7,626 bases of DNA, from NCBI GenBank assembly GCA_005776735.1, contig SXOM01000614.1:1-7626 (forward strand), in the 5' to 3' direction. A program made the position numbers and the translations under genes. Under the pieces are notes generated by a model. The model was not told where the DNA came from and searched no databases. It worked only from the letters and a program-made list of their open reading frames with translations. Positions 1 through 5,700 of the stretch are shown here, piece by piece (the first letter of the stretch is position 1; every line of letters begins with the position of its first letter). This DNA comes from Pseudomonadota bacterium (lineage in GTDB: Bacteria > Myxococcota_A > UBA796 > SXON01).

Positions 1-448
1 CTTCGTGGGTGGGGATGGTCACCCGGTCGACGTTCACGACCTCGGCGCGCACGCCGAGGGCGGCGAGGGCGCCGGCGAGGGCGGTGGCGTCGGGCGCGGC
101 CCGGACGGCCGGCGTCAATACGTCGGCGCCGGGAGCGGCGGTGGGCGTCGGGTCCGGCGTGGGCGGGGCCGCGAGGTCCAGGAGCATCAGCGCCGTGACC
201 CCCAGCGGCGGCGTCGGCAGGGTCGCCGCGTCGGGGCCGAGGAGCTCGAGATCGTCGGGGTCTTCGATGCTCACCAGCGGCCCGGCGTCGGTGGCGTCGG
301 CGAGCGGGCGGGTCGGCCGCACCACCGGCGCGAGGCGCGGGGGCGGGGCGTCGATCGGCTCGAGCAGCAGCGCGAAGTTCGCGGCTCCGGCGGTGGGGGG
401 CGGCGCGGCGTGCGGGGTCGACGCGGGCGGGGACGGCAGCACGATCAC
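1..448 (-). CDS. Pro/Ala-rich protein in the fliK position (hook-length control candidate), 5' part only
   Basis: The frame is open without a stop from a GTG at 448 to the window edge, giving 149 complete codons; the C-terminal part lies outside. The GTG overlaps the stop of the preceding MotE-like gene in a GTGA, which fixes the start and suggests coupled translation. The visible product begins MIVLPSPPAS and is rich in Pro, Ala, Thr and Asp, with few Lys and no Cys. Short ordered-looking pieces (NFALLLEPID; DLELLG; ALAGALAALGVRAEVVNVDR near the cut end) are separated by Pro-rich linkers. FliK proteins have this kind of low-complexity N-terminal half and a conserved C-terminal domain, and fliK commonly follows fliJ and a MotE/FlbB gene. 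The FliK call is inferred from position and composition; the diagnostic C-terminal domain is not in the window. That the frame is coding is well supported; the function is moderately supported. Confidence 0.62.
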   Translation of the reverse strand, partial: MIVLPSPPASTPHAAPPPTAGAANFALLLEPIDAPPPRLAPVVRPTRPLADATDAGPLVSIEDPDDLELLGPDAATLPTPPLGVTALMLLDLAAPPTPDPTPTAAPGADVLTPAVRAAPDATALAGALAALGVRAEVVNVDRVTIPTHE

Positions 449-987
449 GGGAGCTCCACCGACAGGGGTTCAGCCATCTTCTCGGCCAGGGTCGCGGCCT
501 TCTTCGGGGGGAGCGTCGCGAGTAGCTTCCCCGCCTGTTTGCGCTTCATGCGGTCCAGGACCGTCACGGCGAGCGCCTCGTCCAGCTCGACGAACATCGG
601 CGCCACCGACGAGGCGCGGCCCGCTTCGACCATCTTCACGATGCCGTCGATGCGCGCTTCGCGCGCCGCGTCGGCCTGACCGAGCAGGGTGGTCAGCTCG
701 GCGCGCGTCTTCTCCAGCGCAGCGAGGCGCTCGGTGAGCCGGGCCTCGGCGGTCGCCATTTCGCTCCGCTCGGCGTCCAGCGCGTGCTCGCGGCTGTCGA
801 GCTCGCGCTCGCGCCGGCGCAGGTCCTCGGCCAGCTGGTGGGCGCCCTCTTCTTCGAGGTCGCAGTAGCGCTCGATCTCGGTGACGGTGGGCTCCCGGCC
901 CGCCCAGGCGGCGGTCCCCGTGCCCAGGCCCATGACCGCCGCGCCGAACGCGAGGGTGGCCGTGCGACGGAAGGTGCTCAGTGCCAT
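445..987 (-). CDS. MotE/FlbB/YlxF-family secreted coiled-coil flagellar protein
   Basis: With ATG at 987 the product is 180 aa. It starts with a clear signal peptide: n-region MALSTFRR, a hydrophobic Ala/Gly/Leu stretch at about 9-27, and a signal-peptidase-I-like AWA before Gly30. A charged coiled coil follows at about 45-105 (LRRRERELDSREHAL onward), then a C-terminal helical domain at about 112-172 (IVKMVEAG..., LDRMKRKQAGKLLATLPPKKAA) typical of the MotE / MgtE-N-like fold. MotE is a periplasmic chaperone for a stator-associated protein in rhizobia. FlbB, encoded after fliJ and before the fliK homologue in Borrelia, is a periplasmic collar protein. The position here is the same, so a periplasmic role near the stators or collar is inferred. 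In-frame alternative starts are GTG 1008, which has AAGG seven bases upstream and so better spacing, and TTG 1026; both would add residues before the signal peptide. There is one Cys (residue 42). Confidence 0.8.
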   Translation of the reverse strand: MALSTFRRTATLAFGAAVMGLGTGTAAWAGREPTVTEIERYCDLEEEGAHQLAEDLRRRERELDSREHALDAERSEMATAEARLTERLAALEKTRAELTTLLGQADAAREARIDGIVKMVEAGRASSVAPMFVELDEALAVTVLDRMKRKQAGKLLATLPPKKAATLAEKMAEPLSVELP

Positions 988-1026
988 GTGGCCATCATCG
1001 GTCGGCACGTCCGCACCTTGAGGCAA

Positions 1027-1040
1027 CCGCCGGCCGGCGG
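1027..1040. repeat. Perfect 14-bp GC palindrome in the fliJ/MotE-like gap
   Basis: CCGCCGGCCGGCGG reads identically on both strands. It lies two bases after the fliJ stop codon in the direction of transcription and before all candidate starts of the next gene. As RNA it can fold into a short all-GC hairpin. There is no U-tract, so it is not a standard intrinsic terminator; pausing, mRNA end protection or chance are all possible. Confidence 0.55.
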
Positions 1041-1041
1041 G

Positions 1042-1458
1042 TCAGGCCTCCACCCGCTCCAGGCGCGCGGCGATCTCGTCCATCCGGCGGGCGTCGCGGC
1101 GCGCCTCGGCTTCGGCCTCTTCGCGCGCGTGGGCTTCGATCACGTTCTGCATCGCGAGCTCGTCGCGCACGCGGCCCACGTGGATGGCTCGCTTCTGCTC
1201 GAGCTCGCGCTCGCGCTGCACGAGCTTGCCCGCTTCCCGCCGCTCGGCGACCTCCTGGCGCATTCGGAACGCGTGGTAGTTGGTGAGCGCGATCGGGTTG
1301 GTGTGGTCGAGCTCCTCGCGCGCGCGGACCACCGAGTCGCGCACCGCGGCGAGGCGCTGGGCCTGCGCCTCCCGTTCGTCCTCGGCCCGACGTACCAGCG
1401 CCTGCGACTCTTCGCGCGCCCGTTGGCGCAGGCGAAGCAGGGTGGCAAACGACGACAT
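1042..1458 (-). CDS. fliJ: Flagellar export protein FliJ
   Basis: This 138-aa protein is almost entirely helical and highly charged, as expected for FliJ (usually about 140-150 aa). FliJ is a two-helix coiled coil that inserts into the FliI hexamer like the gamma subunit of F-type ATPase, contacts the export gate FlhA and handles export chaperones. The N-terminus (MSSFATLLRLRQRAREESQ) matches the usual FliJ opening, with F4 and LL followed by a charged helix. Long Glu/Arg/Ala helices run at about 8-50 and 60-135, with a small break at DHTNPIALTNYH (about 51-62). There is no Cys and no membrane segment, consistent with a cytoplasmic protein. FliJ sequences are poorly conserved, so the call rests on length, coiled-coil pattern and position. 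The ATG start is preceded by a G-rich stretch (GCGGGGGGC) rather than a classical Shine-Dalgarno. Unusually, it is separated from fliI by an SPFH gene. Confidence 0.85.
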   Translation of the reverse strand: MSSFATLLRLRQRAREESQALVRRAEDEREAQAQRLAAVRDSVVRAREELDHTNPIALTNYHAFRMRQEVAERREAGKLVQRERELEQKRAIHVGRVRDELAMQNVIEAHAREEAEAEARRDARRMDEIAARLERVEA

Positions 1459-1469
1459 GCCCCCCGCTT

Positions 1470-1483
1470 CGGCCGCGCGGCCG
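1470..1483. repeat. Perfect 14-bp GC palindrome between the SPFH gene and fliJ
   Basis: CGGCCGCGCGGCCG is a perfect palindrome that fills about half of the 31-nt gap between the SPFH stop (1490-1492) and the fliJ start (1458). In RNA it could form a 5-bp stem CGGCC/GGCCG with a GCGC loop, ending 11 bases before the fliJ start codon. There is no U-tract. It could affect ribosome access to fliJ or mRNA processing, or be a chance result of high GC. Confidence 0.55.
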
Positions 1484-1489
1484 CGGAGT

Positions 1490-2446
1490 TTAGCTCGGGT
1501 CGGCCTTGGGACCGACGGCCTGCATCGCCATGAGCCGCTTCATGGTGTCCTGCATGGAGTCGGCCGAGCCGTCCAGGAAAATGACGTTGCCCTTGCCCTG
1601 CTCGGCGAAGTGCTTGAGCGACTCGGTCCACATCGAGAACAGGATGAAGCTCACGTCCAGGTTCGCCTTCTGCATCTCGGTGGCCGCCTCGGTCATGCCG
1701 CGCGCGACCTCGTGGCGGAACAGCGCGATGCCCTGGCCGCGGAGCTGGGCCGCCGACCGTTCGGCCTCGGCCGCGATCTTGATGGCGTTGCCCTCGGCCT
1801 CGGCCTGCTTGGTCTTGGTGATGAGCAAGGCCTGGCCTTCGTTCTCGGCGGCAGCGCGCATGTTGCTGGACGCGACGACCTTGGCCATCGAGCGGAGGAT
1901 CTCTTCGTCGAAGGCGATGTCGGTCATCTGCAGGTCGATGAGGTGGTAGCCCCACTCCGCCAGCGCGTGGTCGAGCTGCTCCTTGACCGAGTCGATGATC
2001 TCGCGGCGCAGGCCGAGGATCTCGGCCTGGCGCTTGGTCGCGACGAACGAGCGCACCGAGCCCTCGACGCTGCGGACCAGCGCCGTCATGAACGACCGTT
2101 CGTCCACGAACTTGAACGCGACGTTGAGGATGGTGTCTTCGTCGTTGTTGAGCACGGCGAAGAGCAGCATCGCCTTGAAGTGGACGTTGGCCTGGTCCTG
2201 GGTGATCGCCTGGAACGACAACTCCACCGCCCGGTTCTGCAGCGACAGGCGCTGCGACACGAGCTCGATGATGGGGATCTTGAAGTTGAGGCCGGGGCGG
2301 AGCACACGCCCGAACTTGCCGAACCGCGTGACGATGCCGACGGTCCCCTGCTGGATGGTGGTGAAGCTCCCGCCGATCACGACCAGGACGAAGAGACCGG
2401 CGAACGCCATGCCGACGAGGCCGACAAATCCGATGAGACCACCCAT
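1490..2446 (-). CDS. SPFH/band-7 (stomatin/HIR-like) membrane protein within the flagellar operon
   Basis: The 318-aa product has one N-terminal membrane segment at about 5-27 (GFVGLVGMAFAGLFVLVVIGG). An SPFH/band-7 domain follows at about 30-195, seen in the hallmark pieces QQGTVGIVTRFGKFGRVLRPG and FKIP and in the later LDHALAEWGYHLIDLQMTDI and DEEILRSMAKV. A Glu/Ala-rich helix at about 196-240 (AAENEGQALLITKTKQAEAEG) is the usual oligomerising coiled coil, and a Met-rich C-terminal helix closes the protein. The layout is closest to plant HIR proteins and bacterial stomatin/HflC-like proteins, which form large rings or membrane microdomains. It is not FliL, which is smaller and lacks the QAEAEG helix. 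ATG 2446 has GGAG six bases upstream (2453-2456). It starts 40 nt after the fliI stop, in the same direction and with similar base composition, so it looks like an operon member. A flagellar role is inferred from position only. Confidence 0.88.
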   Translation of the reverse strand: MGGLIGFVGLVGMAFAGLFVLVVIGGSFTTIQQGTVGIVTRFGKFGRVLRPGLNFKIPIIELVSQRLSLQNRAVELSFQAITQDQANVHFKAMLLFAVLNNDEDTILNVAFKFVDERSFMTALVRSVEGSVRSFVATKRQAEILGLRREIIDSVKEQLDHALAEWGYHLIDLQMTDIAFDEEILRSMAKVVASSNMRAAAENEGQALLITKTKQAEAEGNAIKIAAEAERSAAQLRGQGIALFRHEVARGMTEAATEMQKANLDVSFILFSMWTESLKHFAEQGKGNVIFLDGSADSMQDTMKRLMAMQAVGPKADPS

Positions 2447-2452
2447 GTGACA

Positions 2453-2456
2453 CTCC
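2453..2456 (-). promoter_or_regulatory. Shine-Dalgarno GGAG of the SPFH gene
   Basis: GGAG lies six bases before ATG 2446. It is one of the best-spaced ribosome sites in the window, so the SPFH gene can be translated independently of fliI, unlike genes that start inside the preceding stop codon. Confidence 0.7.
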
Positions 2457-2467
2457 AGTGTGCGCCG

Positions 2468-2484
2468 GGGCCGTAACGCGGCCC
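2468..2484 (-). other. Small GC hairpin in the fliI/SPFH gap
   Basis: On the transcribed strand GGGCCG-CGTTA-CGGCCC gives a perfect 6-bp stem with a 5-nt loop. It begins two bases after the fliI stop codon and ends before the SPFH Shine-Dalgarno. There is no U-tract, so it is probably not a terminator. It could be a pause or processing site. Confidence 0.45.
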
Positions 2485-2486
2485 GG

Positions 2487-3797
2487 CTACTTCAGGAGCG
2501 CGTCCATCGTGGTGACGGTCTGGTCGAACGGGGAGGCCTCTTCCACCGGTTGGCCGAGCCACCCGTGGATCTTGTCGATGCGGGCGATGGCGGCGTCGAC
2601 CGCCGGGCTCGAGCCTGCCTTGTACGCGCCGAGGCGGACCAACTCCTCGTTCTGGGCCCACGTGTTGAGCACCGAGCGAACGCGGCGGCCCGATTCCCGG
2701 TGCGCCGGGCTGGTCACGGCGTCCATCACCCGGGAGATGCTCGCGAGCACGTCCACGGCAGGGAACCGGCCTTGCCCGGCGATCTTCCGGCTGAGCACCA
2801 CGTGGCCGTCGACGATGCCGCGCACGGCGTCGCCGACGGGGTCCGCTTCGACGTCGTCGCCGTCGACGAGCACGGTGTACAGCGCGGTGATGCTGCCCTT
2901 GTTGGCGCCGGGGCCGGCGCGCTCCAAGAGGCGGGGCAACAACGAGAAGCAGCTCGGCGTGTAGCCCCGCGTCGTCGGCGGCTCCCCCACGGCGAGCCCG
3001 ATCTGCCGTTGGGCCATCGCGAGCCGCGTGACGCTGTCCATCATGAGCATGACGTCGCGGCCCTGGTCGCGGAAGTGTTCCGCCACCGCCATCGCCATGT
3101 ACGCGCCGCGGAGCTGCAGGACCGGCGAGCGGTCGCTCGTGACCACGATCACGACGCTCCGGCGCAGGCCCTCGGGGCCGAGCACGTCCTCGAGGAACTC
3201 GCGCACCTCACGGCCACGTTCGCCGATGAGCGCGATGACGTTCACGTCGGCGGCGCTCCGCCGGGCGATCATCCCCATCAGCGTGCTCTTGCCGACGCCC
3301 GAGCCGGCCATCAGGCCGACACGCTGCCCGCAGCCGAAGGTCAACAAGCCGTCGATCACCCGCACGCCGGTGGGCATGGCGGTGCGCACCAACGATCGTG
3401 CCATCGCGTCGGGGGGAGGGGAGTGCAAGGGCCGCGCGAGCACCCCGGGGACCGGCCCCCGGCCGTCGAGCGGGTTGCCGAAGCCGTCGATGACCCGCCC
3501 GCGCAAGGCGTCGCCGACCATCGCCATCGGCATCTCGCCGGTACACAGCACGCCGGCGCCGTGGCGCACCCCGTCCAGCGACGAGAACGGCATCAACAGC
3601 GCGCGCCGCTCCTTGAAGCCGACGGTCTCCGCGAGGCCCACGCCGTCGATGTTCGCGATCTCCCCCACCCGCGCGCCCGGAAGCTCGGCGGTCACCAGGG
3701 TGCCCTGCACCGCCACCACCTTGCCGCGGCGCGTGTGCACGGGGGCGTCCGCCCACCGCCGCCCGAGCGCGGCGAGGCCGAGGAGCTCGGTGTTCAC
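2487..3797 (-). CDS. fliI: Flagellum-specific ATPase FliI
   Basis: The 436-aa protein has the usual FliI length and all family marks. FliI is the cytoplasmic hexameric ATPase of flagellar type III export and uses ATP to help release chaperones and substrates at the FlhA/FlhB gate. The N-terminal beta-barrel domain covers about 20-95. The Walker A motif is at 164-171 (AGSGVGKS), the catalytic-Glu segment ALIGERGREVREF at 189-201, Walker B at about 249-254 (VMLMMD), followed by SVTRLAMAQRQIGLAVGEPP and TRGYTPSCFSLLPRLLERAG. The nucleotide-sensing stretch VDGDDVEADP is at 311-320, and a helical C-terminal domain follows from about 365. The GTG start forms a GTGA overlap with the fliH stop. The frame stays open further upstream (to 3998), but that part is Arg-rich shadow sequence antiparallel to nothing known and overlaps fliH, so it was excluded. 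No key residue is missing. Confidence 0.96.
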   Translation of the reverse strand: MNTELLGLAALGRRWADAPVHTRRGKVVAVQGTLVTAELPGARVGEIANIDGVGLAETVGFKERRALLMPFSSLDGVRHGAGVLCTGEMPMAMVGDALRGRVIDGFGNPLDGRGPVPGVLARPLHSPPPDAMARSLVRTAMPTGVRVIDGLLTFGCGQRVGLMAGSGVGKSTLMGMIARRSAADVNVIALIGERGREVREFLEDVLGPEGLRRSVVIVVTSDRSPVLQLRGAYMAMAVAEHFRDQGRDVMLMMDSVTRLAMAQRQIGLAVGEPPTTRGYTPSCFSLLPRLLERAGPGANKGSITALYTVLVDGDDVEADPVGDAVRGIVDGHVVLSRKIAGQGRFPAVDVLASISRVMDAVTSPAHRESGRRVRSVLNTWAQNEELVRLGAYKAGSSPAVDAAIARIDKIHGWLGQPVEEASPFDQTVTTMDALLK

Positions 3798-4651
3798 GCG
3801 GTCCGCTTCCACTGGTGCACCTCCGCGAGCAACGAGCCCGCCGCGGTGTCGACCGTGGAGTCCACCAGGCCCGCGTCGCCTTCGGCGATGCACCCGGCGC
3901 GCACGTTCGGGTCGGCGAAGACGCGGACGGCATCCCCCATCGCGGCGCGCACGCGCTCGACGTCGTCGGGGTTCACGCGCACGGTGATGTTGCCACACGC
4001 CAGGGTGTCGACGGTCTCGCGGACCAGGCCCTCGAGCAGGCCGGGCTGCTCACGGAGGGACTCGGTCGCGAGCTTCCGCGCGCCGACCAGCAGCAGGGTG
4101 CCCGCGTTGGCCCGGAGCTCGGCGGTCAGGGTCGCCTGCAGGCGCACGAGCTCGCCCGCGAGCTGGCCCAGGCGGTCGGTGGCGGCGCGCACCTTGGCCT
4201 TCTGCACGTCGAGGTCCGCCAGGAGCTGCGCGTGCTCGGCGGTACGTACGAGCTCGCGCTCGGCGAACTCGGCGGCGAGCGCCTGGTTCTGCTGCACCAG
4301 CTCGTCCAGCTCGGCGGCGGCCTCCTCCCGCGCATGCGGGGCGGGTGCCGCGGCGGGCTCCGGAGGCGCGGCGGCTTCGACCGGTTCGGGTGCGGCCTCC
4401 GGCTCGGCTTCGCGCTCCTCCCGAGGCGGCGCCGGCTCCGGGGTCCCGGAGGCGACACGGATGCCGCCGACGAACCCCGACGGGCTCGGCAACGACAAGG
4501 GGGAGAACGAGCGGGCGCGGGCCGCGATCACCGTGTCGGGGACGAAGGCGCCGCGCGTGGTGAGAGGTCGGAAGGTGGCCACGTCCTCGCATCGGTCGCC
4601 GGCCTCGGAAGTTGAGGCCGGCCGATCGATTTCAGGACTCGTCGTCGGCAC
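3794..4651 (-). CDS. fliH: Flagellar export ATPase regulator FliH
   Basis: FliH is the stator-like partner that dimerises, holds FliI inactive in the cytoplasm and links it to the C ring through FliN. From GTG 4651 the product is 285 aa. It has an N-terminal segment with ATFRPLTTRG and SFSPLSLPSP, a Pro/Glu/Ala-rich linker at about 70-108, a coiled coil at about 109-180, and the conserved C-terminal FliH/YscL domain at about 183-283. That domain includes LLLVGARKLATESLREQPG, ITVRVNPDDVERVRAAM and GLVDSTVDTAAGSLLAEVHQW. The last bases overlap fliI in a GTGA. The start is uncertain. GTG 4651 lies inside fliG (20-bp overlap) with no Shine-Dalgarno. An alternative GTG at 4582 (262 aa, MATFRPL...) leaves a 49-nt gap containing a strong hairpin and has GAGGA very close upstream. 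Identity is firm; the N-terminus is not. Confidence 0.88.
   Translation of the reverse strand: MPTTSPEIDRPASTSEAGDRCEDVATFRPLTTRGAFVPDTVIAARARSFSPLSLPSPSGFVGGIRVASGTPEPAPPREEREAEPEAAPEPVEAAAPPEPAAAPAPHAREEAAAELDELVQQNQALAAEFAERELVRTAEHAQLLADLDVQKAKVRAATDRLGQLAGELVRLQATLTAELRANAGTLLLVGARKLATESLREQPGLLEGLVRETVDTLACGNITVRVNPDDVERVRAAMGDAVRVFADPNVRAGCIAEGDAGLVDSTVDTAAGSLLAEVHQWKRTA
4591..4630. other. Strong imperfect inverted repeat at the fliG/fliH junction
   Basis: GCCGGCCTC (4598-4606) and GAGGCCGGC (4614-4622) are perfect complements around a 7-nt loop. After a one-base bulge at 4623 the stem continues with ATCGGTC/GATCGAT-type pairing out to 4591/4630, with one imperfect pair (a wobble on the plus strand, C-A on the transcript). 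The structure begins one base after the fliG stop codon and ends before the GTG at 4582. It is either an intergenic hairpin or, if fliH starts at 4651, part of the fliH coding sequence. Confidence 0.6.
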
Positions 4652-5690
4652 CGGTGGCCAGGACCAGTACGCCTTCGTCGTGGAGGCGCTGCGCGGTGGC
4701 GGTGACGTTCTCCTGGGCGGTGCGGATCTGCGCCTTGCGCGGCGAGCCGAGGACGTCCATCTCGTCCTGCAGGTCGGCCGACGCGCGGCTCGACAGGTTC
4801 TTGAGGAACCGGGCGCGCAGGTCGGGCGACGCGCCCTTGAGCGCGAGCACGAGGTCGCCGCGCTCCACCACGCGGAGCAGTTGCTGGATGCCGCGGTCGT
4901 CGAGGTTGGTGAGGTCTTCGAAGACCACCATCAGGCGCTGCAGGCGGTCCGCGAGCTCGTTCCCTTCTTCGCGGAGGCGCTCGAGCACGGTCTGGTTCTT
5001 CTCGCGCGGCAGGCGGCCGAGGATTCGCGCGGTGGTCTGCGCCCCGCCGATGAGCAAGGGGTCGTCCTGGTCCTCGAGCGCGCGCCGGATGGCGTCCTCG
5101 ACGTCGTCGGCGAGCTCGCCCGACACCCGCTCGGCGAGCGCCATGCGCTTGGTCAGGTCGTACTGCGCCTCGGCGCCCAGCACCCCGAGCACCCGCGAGG
5201 CGTTCTCGGCGCCCATGCGCAGGAGCGCCACGGCCTGCACCTGGGCGTGCTCTTCGCGCAGCACCGCCGCCACCGCGGTGGCGCTGCGGCTGCGGATGAA
5301 GTCTTCGAAGTCGCTGCCGACGCGGCGACGGATCGCGCCCGCCACGACGTGCCGACGGTCTTCGTCCACGAGCTCGGGAAGGACCGTCTGGGCGAAGTCG
5401 CGGCCGGTGTACGGCACCAGCGCGACGCTCTGCAGGCTGATGATGAAGTCCTTCACCACCGCTTCGATCACCGCGTCGGGGACGTGCTGCACCGACGCGA
5501 TGGCCATGCCCAGGCGCTTGACCTCGTCGTCCTTGAGTCGCCGGAGCACCTGCCGCGCGGTGTCACGCTCCAGGTACATCACCAGGATGGCCGACTTCTC
5601 GAGCCCGGTGAGCTTCAACGCGTCGGGGGTGCCGACCGGCGGCGGGGCCTCGACGGCCTTCGGCTCTTCTTTCTTCGCGGCGGCGGCCAT
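4632..5690 (-). CDS. fliG: Flagellar motor switch protein FliG
   Basis: The 352-aa protein matches FliG in length and throughout. FliG is the rotor protein that binds the MS ring (FliF) through its N-domain, FliM through its middle domain, and faces the MotA stator through its C-domain. A short Lys/Pro/Ala-rich leader (1-22) precedes the N-domain (about 26-110, LTGLEKSAILVMYLERDTA). The middle domain covers about 115-235, with the flexible Gly pair at 215-216 (IGGAQTTARILGRL). The C-domain (about 250-345) carries MVVFEDLTNLDDRGIQQLL, LALKGASPDLRARFLKN, then DE at 309-310 and GSPR ending at R318, which are the charged torque-helix positions. The family EHPQ motif for FliM contact is EHAQ here (147-150). 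ATG 5690 has GGAG six bases upstream, overlapping the fliF stop (TAGGAG), so fliF and fliG are probably translationally coupled. Confidence 0.97.
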   Translation of the reverse strand: MAAAAKKEEPKAVEAPPPVGTPDALKLTGLEKSAILVMYLERDTARQVLRRLKDDEVKRLGMAIASVQHVPDAVIEAVVKDFIISLQSVALVPYTGRDFAQTVLPELVDEDRRHVVAGAIRRRVGSDFEDFIRSRSATAVAAVLREEHAQVQAVALLRMGAENASRVLGVLGAEAQYDLTKRMALAERVSGELADDVEDAIRRALEDQDDPLLIGGAQTTARILGRLPREKNQTVLERLREEGNELADRLQRLMVVFEDLTNLDDRGIQQLLRVVERGDLVLALKGASPDLRARFLKNLSSRASADLQDEMDVLGSPRKAQIRTAQENVTATAQRLHDEGVLVLATGADDES

Positions 5691-5696
5691 GGGGGA

Positions 5697-5700
5697 CTCC
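5697..5700 (-). promoter_or_regulatory. Shine-Dalgarno GGAG of fliG, fused to the fliF stop codon
   Basis: The fliF TAG and the fliG GGAG share one base (TAGGAG), with six bases to the fliG ATG. Ribosomes ending fliF would sit directly on the fliG initiation site, an arrangement that favours matched synthesis of the two interacting ring proteins. Confidence 0.7.

Noticed and set aside
9..737. Plus-strand open frames across 5-737
   Set aside because: They are low-complexity Arg/Gly/Ser/Ala translations; the minus strand carries the MotE-like gene and a start-coupled frame open to the edge.
1140..2453. 437-codon minus-strand open frame overlapping SPFH and fliJ
   Set aside because: It is one frame off the SPFH gene, and its Arg/Pro/Gly-rich translation is a typical out-of-frame product.
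1280..2476. Long plus-strand open frame (398 codons) opposite the SPFH gene and fliJ
   Set aside because: It is antisense to two well-supported genes; its Leu/Asp/Glu/His-rich, low-complexity translation is the usual shadow of GC-rich coding DNA and matches no family I know.
3798..3998. N-terminal extension of FliI to an upstream in-frame start at 3998
   Set aside because: It would overlap the conserved end of fliH by about 200 bp, and its Arg-rich translation is unlike FliI; GTG 3797 gives the normal length and a GTGA coupling.
3815..4615. Plus-strand open frame (266 codons) opposite fliH
   Set aside because: The opposite strand carries a clear FliH C-domain; this translation is Gly/Leu/Arg/His-rich shadow sequence.
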